From contig MU405363.1 in assembly GCA_022836615.1 (NCBI GenBank), positions 26,214 to 90,213 of the forward strand: DNA of 64,000 nucleotides, written 5' to 3'. This document shows, one piece after another, positions 10,262-22,273 of the stretch (position 1 is the first letter of the stretch; each line of letters begins with the position of its first letter). Origin of the DNA: Annulohypoxylon bovei var. microspora (taxonomy: Eukaryota; Ascomycota; Sordariomycetes; Xylariales; Hypoxylaceae). The position numbers were made by a program, and so were the translations under genes. The notes beneath the pieces were generated by a model. It was not told the origin of the DNA. It did no database searches and worked only from the letters and a program-made list of their open reading frames with translations.

Positions 10262-12015
10262 ATGCCTCGATACAAATTCATTGAAGTAGAAACACGGGGC
10301 GGAAAATCATCAAACCCTACCAGCTCCGTAAGAAGTCATGCAATACGCGCTGGTCTCCGAAGATCCGTAAACCCTCAGAGGACCAGAGGAGCGGTTCAGT
10401 CCATTCTTTCGACGGAACATAGAGGAGATTTAATATCCCTTGAAGTAAAGGCCGCAAAGCATAAAAGTCCAGATCCGCACTTGGTGGTAGATATCCCTAT
10501 AGGGGTAAGATTATGCCTGAAGCCGGTTTGTATAATGGTCTAGGCTGATGATACTTCCGTCCGTGGATACTAGAACTCGATACGGCCGCCAACATATCAC
10601 GTAGAGTCTGTGTGTGCCGGAAGAGTGGATCCATTCAATTGCTTCCCAATACCTACGAATCTAGAGACTGACCATCTAGTTAAATATCGTAAGACTTGTG
10701 TCCTCCGACTATTGACCACTGGGATCGGGATTTCTACTCGAGATGCCGAGTCTCTGACTTACATTGTTAGTCATTATCAAATTCAATATCAGCTCGGCCA
10801 CGACTGATCGCAGCAAATCATGGTTTCCTTACGCGTTGCAGAGCGCGCCGATGATGCATAGCACTCTCGCGATGACTGCGGCATTATGGCGAGTAGAATA
10901 CCCTGTTCTAGAGCATTCGATCCAGATCGAGGGCATACGCCAGAAAGGCGAAGCGATGCGACTTATCAGAGCTCGACTAGAACTTGTTGACCTTAGTTCT
11001 ATCGTCGACAGCAAAGAATTTACCTTCATAATGTCAACTATATCGACCTTGGTGATTGCTGAAGTATTTGAATCTCTACCTACCTAGGTAAACCGGGGGC
11101 TTCAACCCGCTGACTAGGCCCTAGGTCGTTGATGGTGATTTCGAGGCTGCAGAAATGCACCTGCAAGGTGTCTATAAGCTCTTCGGCTTGCGAGGCGACC
11201 ATGACAGCTTTAGAGACGAATGGGTTTTTCGCAAATCAATCAGTTTGTATGTTCCGAGAAGTTAGGTAGGTATCTATCCGATAGCTTCGCTAAGCATAAT
11301 GATCAGGGCCGATATCCAGCTTGCCGTTGCACTAGGCCGTCAACTTATATTCCCGCCCCTGCATCTAGATCATGCTTATCTTCCGGCGACAGTCACCGAC
11401 CATGCTCAACACCCCCCGTTAGATTGTTCAATAACTAGCGGGAGCTCTTACGAGCGCGTTGAAATTTTTACTCGGTTAAGGCAACTTCTTTTAGCGCGTC
11501 AGTCGCTAACGGTTTCGCCCGAAAACCAGCTGATCCTGCTGAACGTCGTAGACGAGTTAATCCTGCAGTACCTCTATCGAGACTGCGTGGACGATGTGTC
11601 TGATTCTAGAAGGCGCTCCTGTTCGCTCGTTCTCGCTGCTCACGTATTCATGTATGTGACTTTGCGTCGAGTGCCGCCAAGAAGCCCGTTGATACGCCGA
11701 ATATGCATGAGGCTACAAGGTACTGTTGGAATAGCTCCAACTGCTGGGCAAACCTGGACCGAGAACCAGGCGGCGTTGTTGTGGATAGCTTTTGTCGGGC
11801 TTCTCGGGACTGGGGAAGGGGAATGGGCAGAGACATGTCCAACAGGGCAGTCGTTCCTACATCTTTTTCGATCGGTTATACGGGCTTATCCGAGAGACCT
11901 TCATCTGGGCGTTGGCAACCTCCGCGGGATATTGTCCGCCTTTCTGTGGGATGAATCTTATTGTCAACCATTGCTAGCCTGGTTAGAGCATCGCCAGCTG
12001 ACTGGTCAGAAATGA
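10262..12015 (+). CDS. Fungal-specific transcription factor domain protein lacking a zinc cluster (493 aa)
   Basis: Five exons, 10262-10504, 10574-10688, 10771-11063, 11125-11246 and 11307-12015, join in frame to 493 aa. The start region contains the block SSVRSHAIRAGLRR, typical of a fungal family whose members begin with a short basic segment instead of a Zn2Cys6 motif. Then come GRVDPFNCFPIP, WFPYALQSAPMMHSTLAMTAA, FEAAEMHLQGVYKLFGLRG and ADIQLAVALGRQ, the signature of the Fungal_trans_2-like regulatory region (PF11951). Proteins of this type often lie in or near secondary-metabolite clusters and may act as regulators or co-regulators. No Cys-rich DNA-binding domain is present at either end, so direct DNA binding is doubtful. 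It is co-oriented with the cyclase and the reductase. Confidence 0.75.
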
Positions 12016-12266
12016 GACATCTGACCCACCAATTTCCGGTTTAGGAAATATGTTTGAATAGAACTCGCGATACTGTGTTCCTTAGACGGAGGCATTCATA
12101 CTTCCTAAAGCGGTAGGGTTGACGCATAGCGCTCGCCCAGTGCCTTGAAAAGGGCCATTCTATCCGAGCTTTCGAGTATAAGAAGATGGAATTGGACACA
12201 AGAATTGACCTACGAGCGTCGTAGCGGGCACTTCCCAATATTTCGGAGAACATAATCCTACCAAAC

Positions 12267-13394
12267 ATGGCTGGAGAACTTGTTCTGCTTACCGGCGCCA
12301 CCGGTTTCCTAGGGTACGCAATCCTCGTCGACCTCCTAAAGACCGGCTATCGAGTTCGTGTCGTAGCTCGATCGCAAGCCAAGATCGACAGGATCCTGGC
12401 AGCTTCTTCTGTCTCCGCCCTGAGCCCTCCCGTAACGCGGCTGACTTTCGTGATCGTGCCGGACATGAAATCTCCCGGCGCGTACGATAACGCGGTGCGC
12501 GGGATCGATTTCATCATCCACACGGCCTCACCTATTCACGCGGGTTTGACGCCCTCGGGAGACCAGTCTGGGGAGTTCTTCGTCGCAAGTTCCGTTCAGG
12601 GCAGTCTGGGCATCCTTAAGTCCGCGAACGAGATGGCCGAGACGGTGAAACGTGTGGTCATGACCAGTTCTACTGTAGCTATCGCTCCCACAGACATCTA
12701 CGTCAAAGGCATCAACGAACACGATGTCGTCCGCGGGCCTGATAGCCGTATGGCCGTACCAGCGCCACCGTACGACACCGAGCTCCGGGCGTATTGTGCG
12801 GGCAAGACTGCAGCTCTTGAGGCATCCGAGGCATTCGTCCGAGACAACACTGTAAACTTCGATCTGATCTCCATCCTCCCATCCTGGATATTGGGGAGGG
12901 ATGAGCTCGCCACCGACACCGGGGAGATGCGAGCGGGGTCGAACGGCATGGCTATCGGGTGGCTGTTAACCGGCAACCAGGACTTTAGGGCGGTTGGAAA
13001 CGCCGTTCTTTGCGCGGACGTGGCTCGCGCGCATGTCAGAGCGCTAGATCCAGATATCAAGGGAAATCAATCGTTCCTCCTCACCACCGAAATAAGATGG
13101 GAAGATACAGTTGATATCGCCAAAAAGTACTTCCCCGATGCATTTACGTCAGGCCTCTTTCAAGAGGGGCTGTGGCAGTCAGCTATACCCCTGAAATGGG
13201 ATTTAAGTAAGGTGAGTGCTCGTAAATCACGCTGACGCGTTGATGTCTTGGCTAATTAATTACGTTGCATAAACCAGGTGAAAGACGTTCTTGGGATTAA
13301 CCTTGCTACGCATGACACGATAATCAGAGAAGTGCTTAGTCAATACCTAGAATTAGCGAAGAGAGAGCAGGTCAGGGGTAACGAGGGAACTTAG
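12267..13394 (+). CDS. NAD(P)-dependent extended SDR reductase (353 aa)
   Basis: Exons 12267-13211 and 13278-13394 encode 353 aa. The Rossmann motif TGATGFLG lies at residues 9-16 and the active-site YxxxK appears as AYCAGK at about residue 174. The overall pattern fits the extended SDR family of dihydroflavonol-4-reductase / aldehyde reductase (Gre2-like) enzymes, which reduce a carbonyl with NADPH in the cytosol. The second exon (39 codons) completes the usual C-terminal helix (DLSK/VKDVLGI). It starts 251 bp after the preceding regulator gene and ends 132 bp before the convergent FAD monooxygenase, a tight arrangement that supports membership of the cluster. Substrate unknown. Confidence 0.87.
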
Positions 13395-13526
13395 ATTTCT
13401 GTAAGCGGTTAACAACCATAACACATCAACGAGTAATACAGAATGCCACATGTTTAATGCGAACTATCTATTACCTAGGTTGTTATCACCGACGTTACCA
13501 CCACAGTTATGAACTATCCAGCGTCT

Positions 13527-14876
13527 TCAACTAACAACCTCATTGTCCTTAGGTAACACATTTGCATCATGACCAAACAACCACTTCCGTCGCTCATCAT
13601 ACCCCCAAAATATCGGATTCTCCTCACCATTAATCTGAAGTTTCTGGTCTCGTATTTTCTGCTCTTCGCCGTCGTCGATGTGTAGGATGTACTGATGTTC
13701 TCGTGTCTTAGCCTGTATGAGGGTTGCCCGCGGCTTGCGGATTGCTTCGAACCGTTCTAGCGCTCTTTCCAGCTCTATATCCATGGCTAACAACTGGCGT
13801 AGCACGGCGGCATCCTCGAACGACTGTGCCGCGCCTTGGGCGAGATATGGCAGCATGGGATGGCAGCTGTCGCCCAGCAGTATGACCTTGCCGGAGGGGT
13901 GTACCCAGCGCGACAGGTCGGGCAGGTCGCAGAGCCGCCACTTCATGAAGTCGCCGGTGAGGGCGCATAGCTTCTGGATGCGGGGTTCCCAATTCGCAAA
14001 CCTCTTGCACAGCTCGCTATTATCGCCCTTGATTACCCACACCTGGTCGGTAGTTTCGTTATGCGATGTTGCGCATACGACCAAGTTGTATAGCTCTCCG
14101 TTACGGATGGGATAACCGACGAGGTGAGCGTCTGGCCCACACCATGACGTGGTGCATGGATCTGTGATAAGGTCCGCCAGATCAGGATCTGCGAGCAGCT
14201 TCTCTCCTGGGAGGATAATCCTGTACGCCACGTCTCCCGTGTCTCGGGGAACGTCGGGCTGGCCTGTGAGGAGAGGCCGCGTTATCGACTTGATGCCGTC
14301 GGCACCGATTGCCAGGTCTGCCGTGAAGACCTCTCCGTCCTGCGTCGTGGCGCTGGGGGCTTCGAAATCATAAGAGACAATCCGCTTGCTATTAAGAACC
14401 TCGACGCCGGCTTCCCGCACACTAGCTAGAAGTGCGTCGTGGAGATCTGCGCGGTGTACCAGATAATAAGGGGCGCCGTGTTCCTCGACGATGTCGTCGA
14501 ACGGCAATTTAACCATAGTAGATCCATCTTTCCATCGGACGAAGTGGTAACGTCTTGATACCGACTTCTTCATCTTCTCCAGGTCGACCCCCCAGCGGAG
14601 CAGCAGGCGGCTCGAGTTGGGAGGTAGCCTAATGCCCGCGCCGGCCTATCTTGGTAATTTAGCTTCGATATCTTGATTTATGGTCGTGTGGTTTAAGATC
14701 ATGGTTTACGATCATGGTCATCACATGTGATTGCAGGTGCTCACCTCGGCAAATTCTGGGACTGCATCGATTACGCGGACTGTGTGGCCATCAGTCTGGA
14801 GGGCTAGACTGGCAGCGAGGCCGCCGAGTCCTGCGCCGACGATGAGGATGTTAAGAGATCTTTTCGCTCGAGGCAT
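13527..14876 (-). CDS. FAD-dependent monooxygenase, group A (salicylate-hydroxylase-like), 416 aa
   Basis: Exons 14876-14745 and 14645-13527 give 416 aa. I chose the ATG at 14876 (MPRAKRSLNILIVGAG) because it places the FAD-binding GAGLGG near the N-terminus; an in-frame ATG at 14924 would add 16 residues. Seen motifs are GxGxxG at about residue 15, the DG motif in AIGADGIKS, and the second FAD motif LLGDSCHPMLPYLAQGA. These are the hallmarks of class A flavoprotein hydroxylases using NAD(P)H and O2. In secondary-metabolite clusters they hydroxylate, epoxidise or perform Baeyer-Villiger-like steps. It is transcribed divergently from the MFS transporter. Confidence 0.87.
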
Positions 14877-15643
14877 CTGGATGATATATGATTGGACCTC
14901 TAGATCAAGTCGTTGAAGCTTCAAAGAAGTGGAAAGTTATATCGCCCTCCTGGTTATCCACGGAAACACTTACCAGCAAGGAGCGCATTCTTTATATGTC
15001 CATCGAGGCGAGTTGATCTCATGGCTACTTGCGTATAGGCCTTCGTGAGACTGCTAGCTCGTCGTTGACTATACCGAATACCATTGTCTTGTGTCTGTAG
15101 ACTACGGCTAGGATCCGATAATCCTTAAGCTAACTTAGAGGACTAAGATCTAATAGGGCGGCGTCATGATTCCGGTTTCCACCTTTCGAGACATCAGATA
15201 AGCGGAGGTAGATAAGATGCCATATATCCCTGCACGTCGCGACTCGATGTCACCATGCTGCCATGTAGCTGTGTAGTTATTTTCACGTGAAGGAGAAGCG
15301 GAGCGGAGTGGAACCGTTCCCGGATTCATGATTCCTAGTTTAATTTGATATTATGGATGGCTTGAGTCGCGGGTCCTCCCCGCATAACCCCAGGTTTACT
15401 AAATCTCTTAGCTCTCGAGCTAGCTTCGAGGATTCTACTAGCTCCCGCTGTCCCATACTGTCGGAGACCAAATCTGACCATCGACTTTAAGACGAGACTT
15501 CTTATAAGACCAGGAATGAAACTCCACTCGGAATACCAAGATAGTGGGGCCTTCAAGCTTCTTGGGATCTCGTGTGCCGAATTCCTTCGTTCGGCCGCCT
15601 GGATTTGAAAAATACCTCATTCTCTCGATTTACGCTTTTTATC
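14877..15643. promoter_or_regulatory. Divergent promoter region between FAD monooxygenase and MFS transporter
   Basis: A gap of about 770 bp lies between two divergent start codons. No exon is recognised. It contains the GC-rich word TTCGGCCGCC near 15592-15601 close to the transporter start, but I cannot assign it to a known binding site. Confidence 0.45.
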
Positions 15644-17481
15644 ATGGATACAAGTTTAGATGGCCCTCGCCGCCTTTCGCGCGAGCCATCTGAGCTCGAG
15701 AAGCAGAACATGTCTCACATGGAGACCCCGAGTGAAGACGATGAAATCATCGGCCCGCTTCAAGCCAAAAAGATTCTGCGGAAGATCGACTGGCGGATTA
15801 TTCCCTTACTTCAGTTCCTATATATGTTAACGTTCCTCGACCGAGTGAACATCGGAAACGCTAGGTTGTGGAATTTAGAACGTGATCTGAAGATGTCGGG
15901 CTACGATTATAATATCGTCGTACTAAGTCAGTTAACCTCCTTACCTACCTAGGAACTTAACCTCTTTTATAAGCTCTAACTCTGTCAAAGTCTTCTATAT
16001 TCCTTATATAATACTCGAGATTCCATCGAATTACTTTTTCAATCGTGTTGAACCTCGGAAATTCATGGCTATAGTAATGATGGGATGGGGATGTATGACA
16101 TTACCTTTTCGATATCCCCCCCCCCCCAGTTCCCCACCATGACTAATACGTTCTTCCAAGTGACGGTGACTTTCGCTGGCTTCTCGCAAAGCTACGCTGG
16201 GCTTCTTGTTTCTCGTGTATTCATTGGAATATTCGAGGCCGGAATGTTTCCGGGTTGTATATATTTGATATCTGGGTAGGTCATCCTCTCCCGAGCCAAT
16301 TAAATTCCTCTCTTAATGGCCTTCTCGGAGTATGTGTTAGTTCTCATTGTTGAGCCTAATTCTTGGTGGTTTTTCTTATGTGTGTTCATTAATTTTAATA
16401 AAATTTATAGGTGGTACCGCCGACACGAACTACTTACTCGTATGGCATTCTTTTTTGTCGCTAACGACATCGCGGGGACAATATCGGGGCTACTCGGCGC
16501 AGGCTTGGGGTCTCTCGATGGAGTAAACGGCTATTCGGGATGGCGATGGATCTTCTTCATCGAAGGTGCCATGACAAGTCTCGCGGCGATCCTTGCTTGG
16601 TTCTTCGTGCCCCCATTCCCGGAGGATAGCACTTTCTTAACCCCGACAGAAAAGAAATGGCTGTTGCAAAGGTTGAAGACAGACAACAAGGGCATGTCGC
16701 ATGAAAGGATGACTATGGCGTCGGTCGTGGACTCCCTAAAGGACTGGAAGGTCCTTACATCCGGCGTTATCTATCTGGGAGTCTGTACCACGGCATATTC
16801 TATCTCGGTTTTTCAACCGACCATTTTACTCACCTTTGGTTGGGGCGACCTCAAGTCTAACCTTTTAAGTGCGCCGCCGCGAGTTGCATCCGGTATCATA
16901 TCAGTGCTAGTCGGCATTTGGTCGGATCGAATTCGACGCAGGGGAATATTCTGCCTCGGTGGATTTCTATTTAGTATATTAGGCCTATTACTCGTGGCAC
17001 TTTTAAAAGGGGACTTGAGGTATATTGGTATATATTTCGCTGCGATCGGTATTTATATTGTTCAACCGTTATCTATTGCTTGGTGGTAAGTTCTCCTCAT
17101 TCTCATGTTTGATCACTGTTACCTACTAGGTAAATACCTAGGTACGCACTTGTCTAATGATTCACACGCAGTGCAAATCAAGTTACAAGCTCTAACAAGC
17201 GGGGAGTTATTACGGCGTTTGCTGGTACCATTGGTCAAGTTGGTGGCATCATCTCGGCGGTAGTTTTTCCATCAAAGGATAGTCCTCAGTATATTCCTGG
17301 TATCGTGACTTGTATTGCCTTACAAGTTGCTGGAATCGTTGCCGCAATCAACCTATGGGCCTGCTGTTATTATGAAAATAAGCAACGAGACGCAGGAAGG
17401 CGTGATTACTTGCGAGACTTACCTCAGGAGGAACAGGACCGATTGGGAGAGAAACATCCCGACTTTCGGTACACTTTATAA
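15644..17481 (+). CDS. MFS transporter, anion:cation symporter (Dal5/Tna1-like), 494 aa
   Basis: Five exons, 15644-15926, 15991-16092, 16161-16275, 16411-17085 and 17172-17481, join in frame to 494 aa. The N-terminal 55 residues are hydrophilic and precede the first helix. Family blocks include FLYMLTFLDRVNIGNARLW in helix 1, the GLLVSRVFIGIFEAGMFPG signature, RMAFFFVANDIAGTISGLLG, and a late SNKRGVITAFAGTIGQVGG block. These match the ACS subfamily (allantoate/nicotinate permease-like), with about 12 transmembrane helices in the plasma membrane. In this context it may export the pathway product or take up a precursor. The third intron is fairly long (135 nt). All joins preserve frame. Confidence 0.87.
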
Positions 17482-17826
17482 AGACAACTGTCAACGGAGC
17501 GTATCACATTTTGGTGGACATGATCGGATAATTGGGTCTTAGGTTCTGTACTAGGCATGTATATAGTTTTCATCGTATTAACACATTAATTATCTGACCT
17601 GAACTGAATTCATTAGTGCGTATCCTGCCCCTGCTGCCGTTCCTCGTACAGTGTATGCGTGGTGCCAGAGTACTCATTTTTATACATGGCAGATATACAC
17701 GTGCATACCCGTGTGTTCATATAAGACGAATAGTAATTAGAGAGACATTTCGATTTATAAAATATCCGAGTGAATTTCACGTGAATTTAGAATATACCAT
17801 TTTACCTTTTAGGGACTTTGAACTAC
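17482..17826. other. Intergenic, convergent gene ends
   Basis: About 345 bp lies between the 3' ends of the transporter and the Zn2Cys6 regulator. No gene is seen. It likely carries both transcription terminators. Confidence 0.45.
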
Positions 17827-20728
17827 CTACTGAGGTCTTGCAGGCGAACTCCCATATCCCATAGACATATCCATCCCCCCTCCTGCCAGTGTATTAACCC
17901 AGTCCACGTCGCCCACGACCCCGCTAACATGCCCAGCCCAGCCACTAAAACCGTCCAGCTCAGCTCCTCCTTCTATAGTCTGCGCTAAAGGTATCATATC
18001 GTTAGACCAATAGAAGGGATCTAGCGTCTGGGAGCCTATGAAAGCACCCGCCGTAATTTGGGTCGGATCTAGCGGCGGGTTACTAGAGACCCCGTTTACC
18101 TGGTTCCCCGTTATGTTGTTTTCCAGCCCTTCGTCTGTCGCGACTTTTGGTGGCATGCACCGATAATTGACATAATCGGCAAAGTCGGCCAGGAGCGTGG
18201 CGAAACGATTCATCGTACCGCTCTTTTCAACCCTCGTCGACACGGTTCTAAGCTGTCCTACTAGACTCCTGAAAGTTTCGAGAAGCCCAGCTTCCTCCGG
18301 GGGTGTGCGGTGCCGAAGCATGCCGGATGACAGGATCATGGATGCCCAATAAATATAAAAGACATCTAGACCCGAGACGCCGTTAACTAGACCGAAAGAG
18401 TCTAGTAGGAGGATGATCATAGCCATCTGACTGGCGTGGCGTAGACAAGTACACGTGAGCAAGGCCTGCCGACAAGTCGAGTGGTTTGGTTCCTCGCTAG
18501 GCGGTTGATGGATGGACAACTCTTGCAGGAGAAATGGACGGGTCGTGAATATCCCGATGTAATGATATAGCAGGTGTAACAACAGCGCCGCCCGCAACGA
18601 CGATCTCTGCCACCGTAGTAGGGATTTGAGGTCGTCGAATCCTATCGCGTTTGGCTCCTTGTCGTCGAACAGACGCTCGCCGGTTTTTATAGGCGGTATA
18701 TTCAACCATTGTTGCTTCGATATATCGTTTCTCCACCGTTCGAGATCTAGAAGGATTGCTTCGGGGCTTTGGAATGTCGAATCCTTGGTGGCTTCAGCGT
18801 CTCCCATTCCCTGGCTGGTCCTGCTTCTACCGAGTATTTGATGCAGCCGTAAACTAAAAGCAACTAGCATGGCATCGCCTCCGCCACCAATATCATCTAC
18901 TACAATACACAATTAGCACATGTTTGTTTAGACGTACCTAGGTACCTAGTATTGAAAACATCCTTCGCAGGAGTGTACCTAAGCTTTTGCCTACTTCCAG
19001 CATCTAATCTTGGGTAGGTATGTTTAATTAACAAGAATAGGGGAGACAACAGTGAACGAAATATACTCACACATCCCGGGACGTGGCGGCGTAACTTCGA
19101 CGTCAGGGTCGTTAATACCGCTTGGCCGGCCGAGGGTAGTAGCCAGGAATTGCTCAAACCCGTAGAGCGTGCAGAAAACTCGTTTTCTAATTTCTCTCTC
19201 GATCGGGTTGAAAGCAGACTCGGTATCTCTCCGATGTAGCCCTAAGGCAAAGGCGACCCTCGTTGCCGTCCCGACAAGGTTCCAGGTCGCATTTCGTTCG
19301 TTGTTATTGTGCAGGAATAAGCCTAGCAGGAGCAAGGCTCTAAGGCTATACAGCGTGCATTTGCTGATGAGATGCGGTAGGAGGGATCTGGCCGATGATA
19401 CGCAGTGCCTCCGCAGCGCGTTATGATTAAGGCTAGGTACGCCAATACTGGGTTCGCTCATGCTCCCAAATACAAGCATCATATAGATGCATGCCAGCAA
19501 TCCGGGATCTAGGTCCCTCTCTTCATGCCCCTGGCTCCCGGCCTGGCGCAACCTACGCGTCTGAGCTTCGTAATCACCTTCGAACGTCCCGCGGTGGAAG
19601 AGGACGAAGTCGTCGTGTACATTTTGGAAAAACGATTGCAGCAGTTTATCAAGTATATCTTGTGTAGGAAGTCGTTTCCAGTGCTCCTCTATGCCGGTAG
19701 AGGACTTTCGGGTACGATCACTCTCTAAGGATGCGACACTGCCAGGGGACCGGTAGTCGCGCGTAGCAGATATAGAGGCGTCGTCTGCGTGTCCAGAGTC
19801 GAGACCATCTTCGTGAATATCTCTAACTTCGAGCGCCTGAGCTCCGTCATCTTCGGTGAACTTTGCGACGCCAGGAGGCGTGAGGGGCTCCGAACCAGGC
19901 CTCTGTTCTCTCGAGATCAGAAGCCTTCGCAGTTTGCCCAGAAACTGAAGGCCCCCGGATGGCCCGATGTAGTGCTCCTTGCCTGATGTATCGGTCACGA
20001 GAGATGTGGCACCGTCGAGTAACTGTGAACTCTCTGGGTGTATGGAGGGATGAGTGTATCGCCTCGTGCTCGAGCGAGTAGGTTGGTTGATATGCGATAC
20101 GGATGACCCTCCTTCGGTAGGAGGCTCTGACTGTGGTGGCATTCGCGATGCTTCATCTATCTTCGCCGGTGCTTCGACGTTCTGAGATAAATCAGGCATC
20201 TGGTATCCTCTGGACTGGCCGAGCCGCATGAGATCCGCGACCGACTCGGTGGCATCGTCCGCAAACGCCCCTCTGACAATCGCTTCTAGACAACGAAAGC
20301 TATGCGCAACTTAGTGTGTGAGCTCAGGGGGGTGGATATGATATCCGAGGGCCCGATAGTCGATTCTCCAGAGAACAGCAAGTCCATGTTGATCTAAGGA
20401 GCTGAACCTACCGATCACTGAGGTCCTCCACATTGCCGTAGAAGCGGGTCTTGCGAGGAAGCGTAAACGTACACTCTACCTCTTGGGCGAGGCATGCCGT
20501 GCAACGGTTAGCCTCCCCCGCTGCCGGGATGCATCTACAGCGTTTCTAGTTTGTCCGTCCGTTAGTTGATAAGTTTCTGACGCTAGCCAACTCGGACCGG
20601 ATCGCTTTCCATACCTTTCGACATAGGTCACAGCTCTGAATACCACGTTTCCGCTGGTCTTCCGGCACGCGACGGGCGCGTCGTTTCGCTTCCGCAGCCC
20701 GAGAAGAACTACCGCTAGCACTGTTCAT
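17827..20728 (-). CDS. Zn2Cys6 transcription factor with fungal-trans domain (849 aa)
   Basis: Four exons, 20728-20615, 20545-20412, 20299-19071 and 18899-17827, give 849 aa. The binuclear zinc cluster spans the first intron: CDLCRK in exon 1, then six Cys in total with spacing C-x2-C-x6-C-x9-C-x2-C-x6-C. One residue before the third Cys is also Cys (CRC), an unusual extra. The cluster ends with ECTFTLPRKTRFYGNVEDLSDR, typical of this regulator class. The middle homology (fungal_trans, PF04082) lies roughly at residues 270-500 with LYGFEQFLATTLGRPSGI and DVEVTPPRPGM. It should bind CGG-containing promoters in the nucleus. As the only complete DNA-binding regulator in the cluster, it is the best candidate pathway activator; this is inference. 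Confidence 0.88.
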
Positions 20729-21215
20729 ATTTGTTCCCCGGGTAAAGAATCCCTTGGAAACACCGGATCGCTTGTTCCTAGCCCGTAATATGGAGACTGT
20801 GAGACTACTTTATGTATGACTCCGTGACAGCCTCAGCTACCAGGGTATATTCTCCGCACGAGCACTAGACGATCCATGCTACCGGGCCTAACACTTGACT
20901 ACAATAAGTATGGTATTCCCGTACCCCGCATAGGAATCATGCTTCCGGATCCCGTTCTTAGACACATTAGCATCGTTTAGTATTAGCATCTCGAGAGAAC
21001 ATGCGGAGTAGCTTCTAGCTAGTTTCTAGCTTCAGACTAATGTTACGAACGAGACATGAGCATTACATTGTTTAGGATGGCATGATAATGACACTAAGGG
21101 TAAGGTAACGTATTACCGTCCTCTATCATGAGAATTATAGTGTTTGTAGAAATTTTACGAGTTGATGCAAAAACCTAAGCACCTAGATCACTCTCAAATC
21201 TTAACATCCACGAAC
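20729..21215. promoter_or_regulatory. Divergent promoter region between regulator and hydrolase
   Basis: About 490 bp lies between the divergent start codons of the Zn2Cys6 gene and the alpha/beta hydrolase. No exon or confident operator site is seen. Confidence 0.4.
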
Positions 21216-22094
21216 ATGACAACTACTACCATTTCGTCGCTATCTCTGCCATCCTCGCGAACGATCTCCTATGCCTTGACAACAGTATCGTCCAATCCCG
21301 GCATACCTACTGTCCTCCTTTCCAACTCTCTGTGTGCACCGTTCACTTCGTGGGACCACGTTGTCCCGAAGCTTACTTCGAGAGGCTTAAACGTACTGCG
21401 TTACGATCAGCCAGGCCATGGGGCTTCTACTGCCCCAGCAGATCTATCATCCACTACTTTCCACACACTAGCCGATGACGTTCGAGAGCTTCTCGGCCAC
21501 CTCTCGATCACACGGTTGCATGGCTGGATTGGCGTTAGCATGGGTGCCGCAACTGGCATGGTATTCGCAGCCAAATACCCCAATGTCGTCCAGAAGCTTA
21601 TTGTATGCGATACCATATCCTGTTCCCCCGTTAATACCGAGGCTGCCGATGTATTCGGCCCAAGGGTCGCGATGGCTCGCGAAGCGGGCAGGATGGATGC
21701 GATAATCGATGCCACGCTCGACCGTTGGTTTGGCCGTGCGTGGATAGATACCAACCCAGACGAAACACGCCGCATGCGAGGGCTGATGTTCGGGACGAGC
21801 ATCGACGGTTTCGAGACATGCTGTGCAGCTCTTAGCAGCCAAACATTTGACTTACGACCACTAGCTGTGGAAACAGGTCAGGGAGTTGAAGAGGTATTGT
21901 TCGTGGTGGGTGAGAAAGATGCGAACTTACCTGAGACTATGCAAGAATTGCGACAAGGCGTCGAACAGGGACTGGGAAAGAAGGACAGCCAGGCTTCTGT
22001 AGATTTGCATGTGATTAAAAATGCCGGGCATGTTTGTTACGTTGATGGCTATGATGAGTTCATTACTATCACAACTCGTTTCTTGGATAAATAG
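21216..22094 (+). CDS. Alpha/beta hydrolase, 3-oxoadipate enol-lactonase-like (292 aa)
   Basis: A single exon. I chose the ATG at 21216 (MTTTTISSL); an in-frame ATG at 21162 would add 18 residues. The fold is recognised from VLLSNSLCAPFTSWDHVVP, LRYDQPGHGAS, the nucleophile elbow GVSMGAATG (Ser), an acidic residue in FVVGEKDANLP and the catalytic His in NAGHVCYVDG near the C-terminus. The closest family is PcaD-type 3-oxoadipate enol-lactonase, but in fungal secondary-metabolite clusters such proteins often hydrolyse esters or lactones. It marks the likely right edge of the cluster, since the next 2 kb is repeat-rich and the following gene is an ankyrin protein. Confidence 0.85.
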   Translation: MTTTTISSLSLPSSRTISYALTTVSSNPGIPTVLLSNSLCAPFTSWDHVVPKLTSRGLNVLRYDQPGHGASTAPADLSSTTFHTLADDVRELLGHLSITRLHGWIGVSMGAATGMVFAAKYPNVVQKLIVCDTISCSPVNTEAADVFGPRVAMAREAGRMDAIIDATLDRWFGRAWIDTNPDETRRMRGLMFGTSIDGFETCCAALSSQTFDLRPLAVETGQGVEEVLFVVGEKDANLPETMQELRQGVEQGLGKKDSQASVDLHVIKNAGHVCYVDGYDEFITITTRFLDK

Positions 22095-22273
22095 CTAGCA
22101 CTTCCAACGATACTACATTCAAATGAGAATACTTACCTAGGTAGGTAGCTGATAAATTTACGAATGATGTTACTTTTAGTAAACGAACGTTTTGGTAGAA
22201 CTTCGAAGTCGTGGCATGAACTAGAGATCTTGGATCATATTTCATCTCCGCTTGCAAGGAAATGGCTAGAAAT

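Noticed and set aside
541..22094. Polyketide or peptide synthetase backbone in the cluster
   Set aside because: No KS, AT, A or C domain motifs are seen in any frame; the terpene cyclase is the only backbone enzyme.
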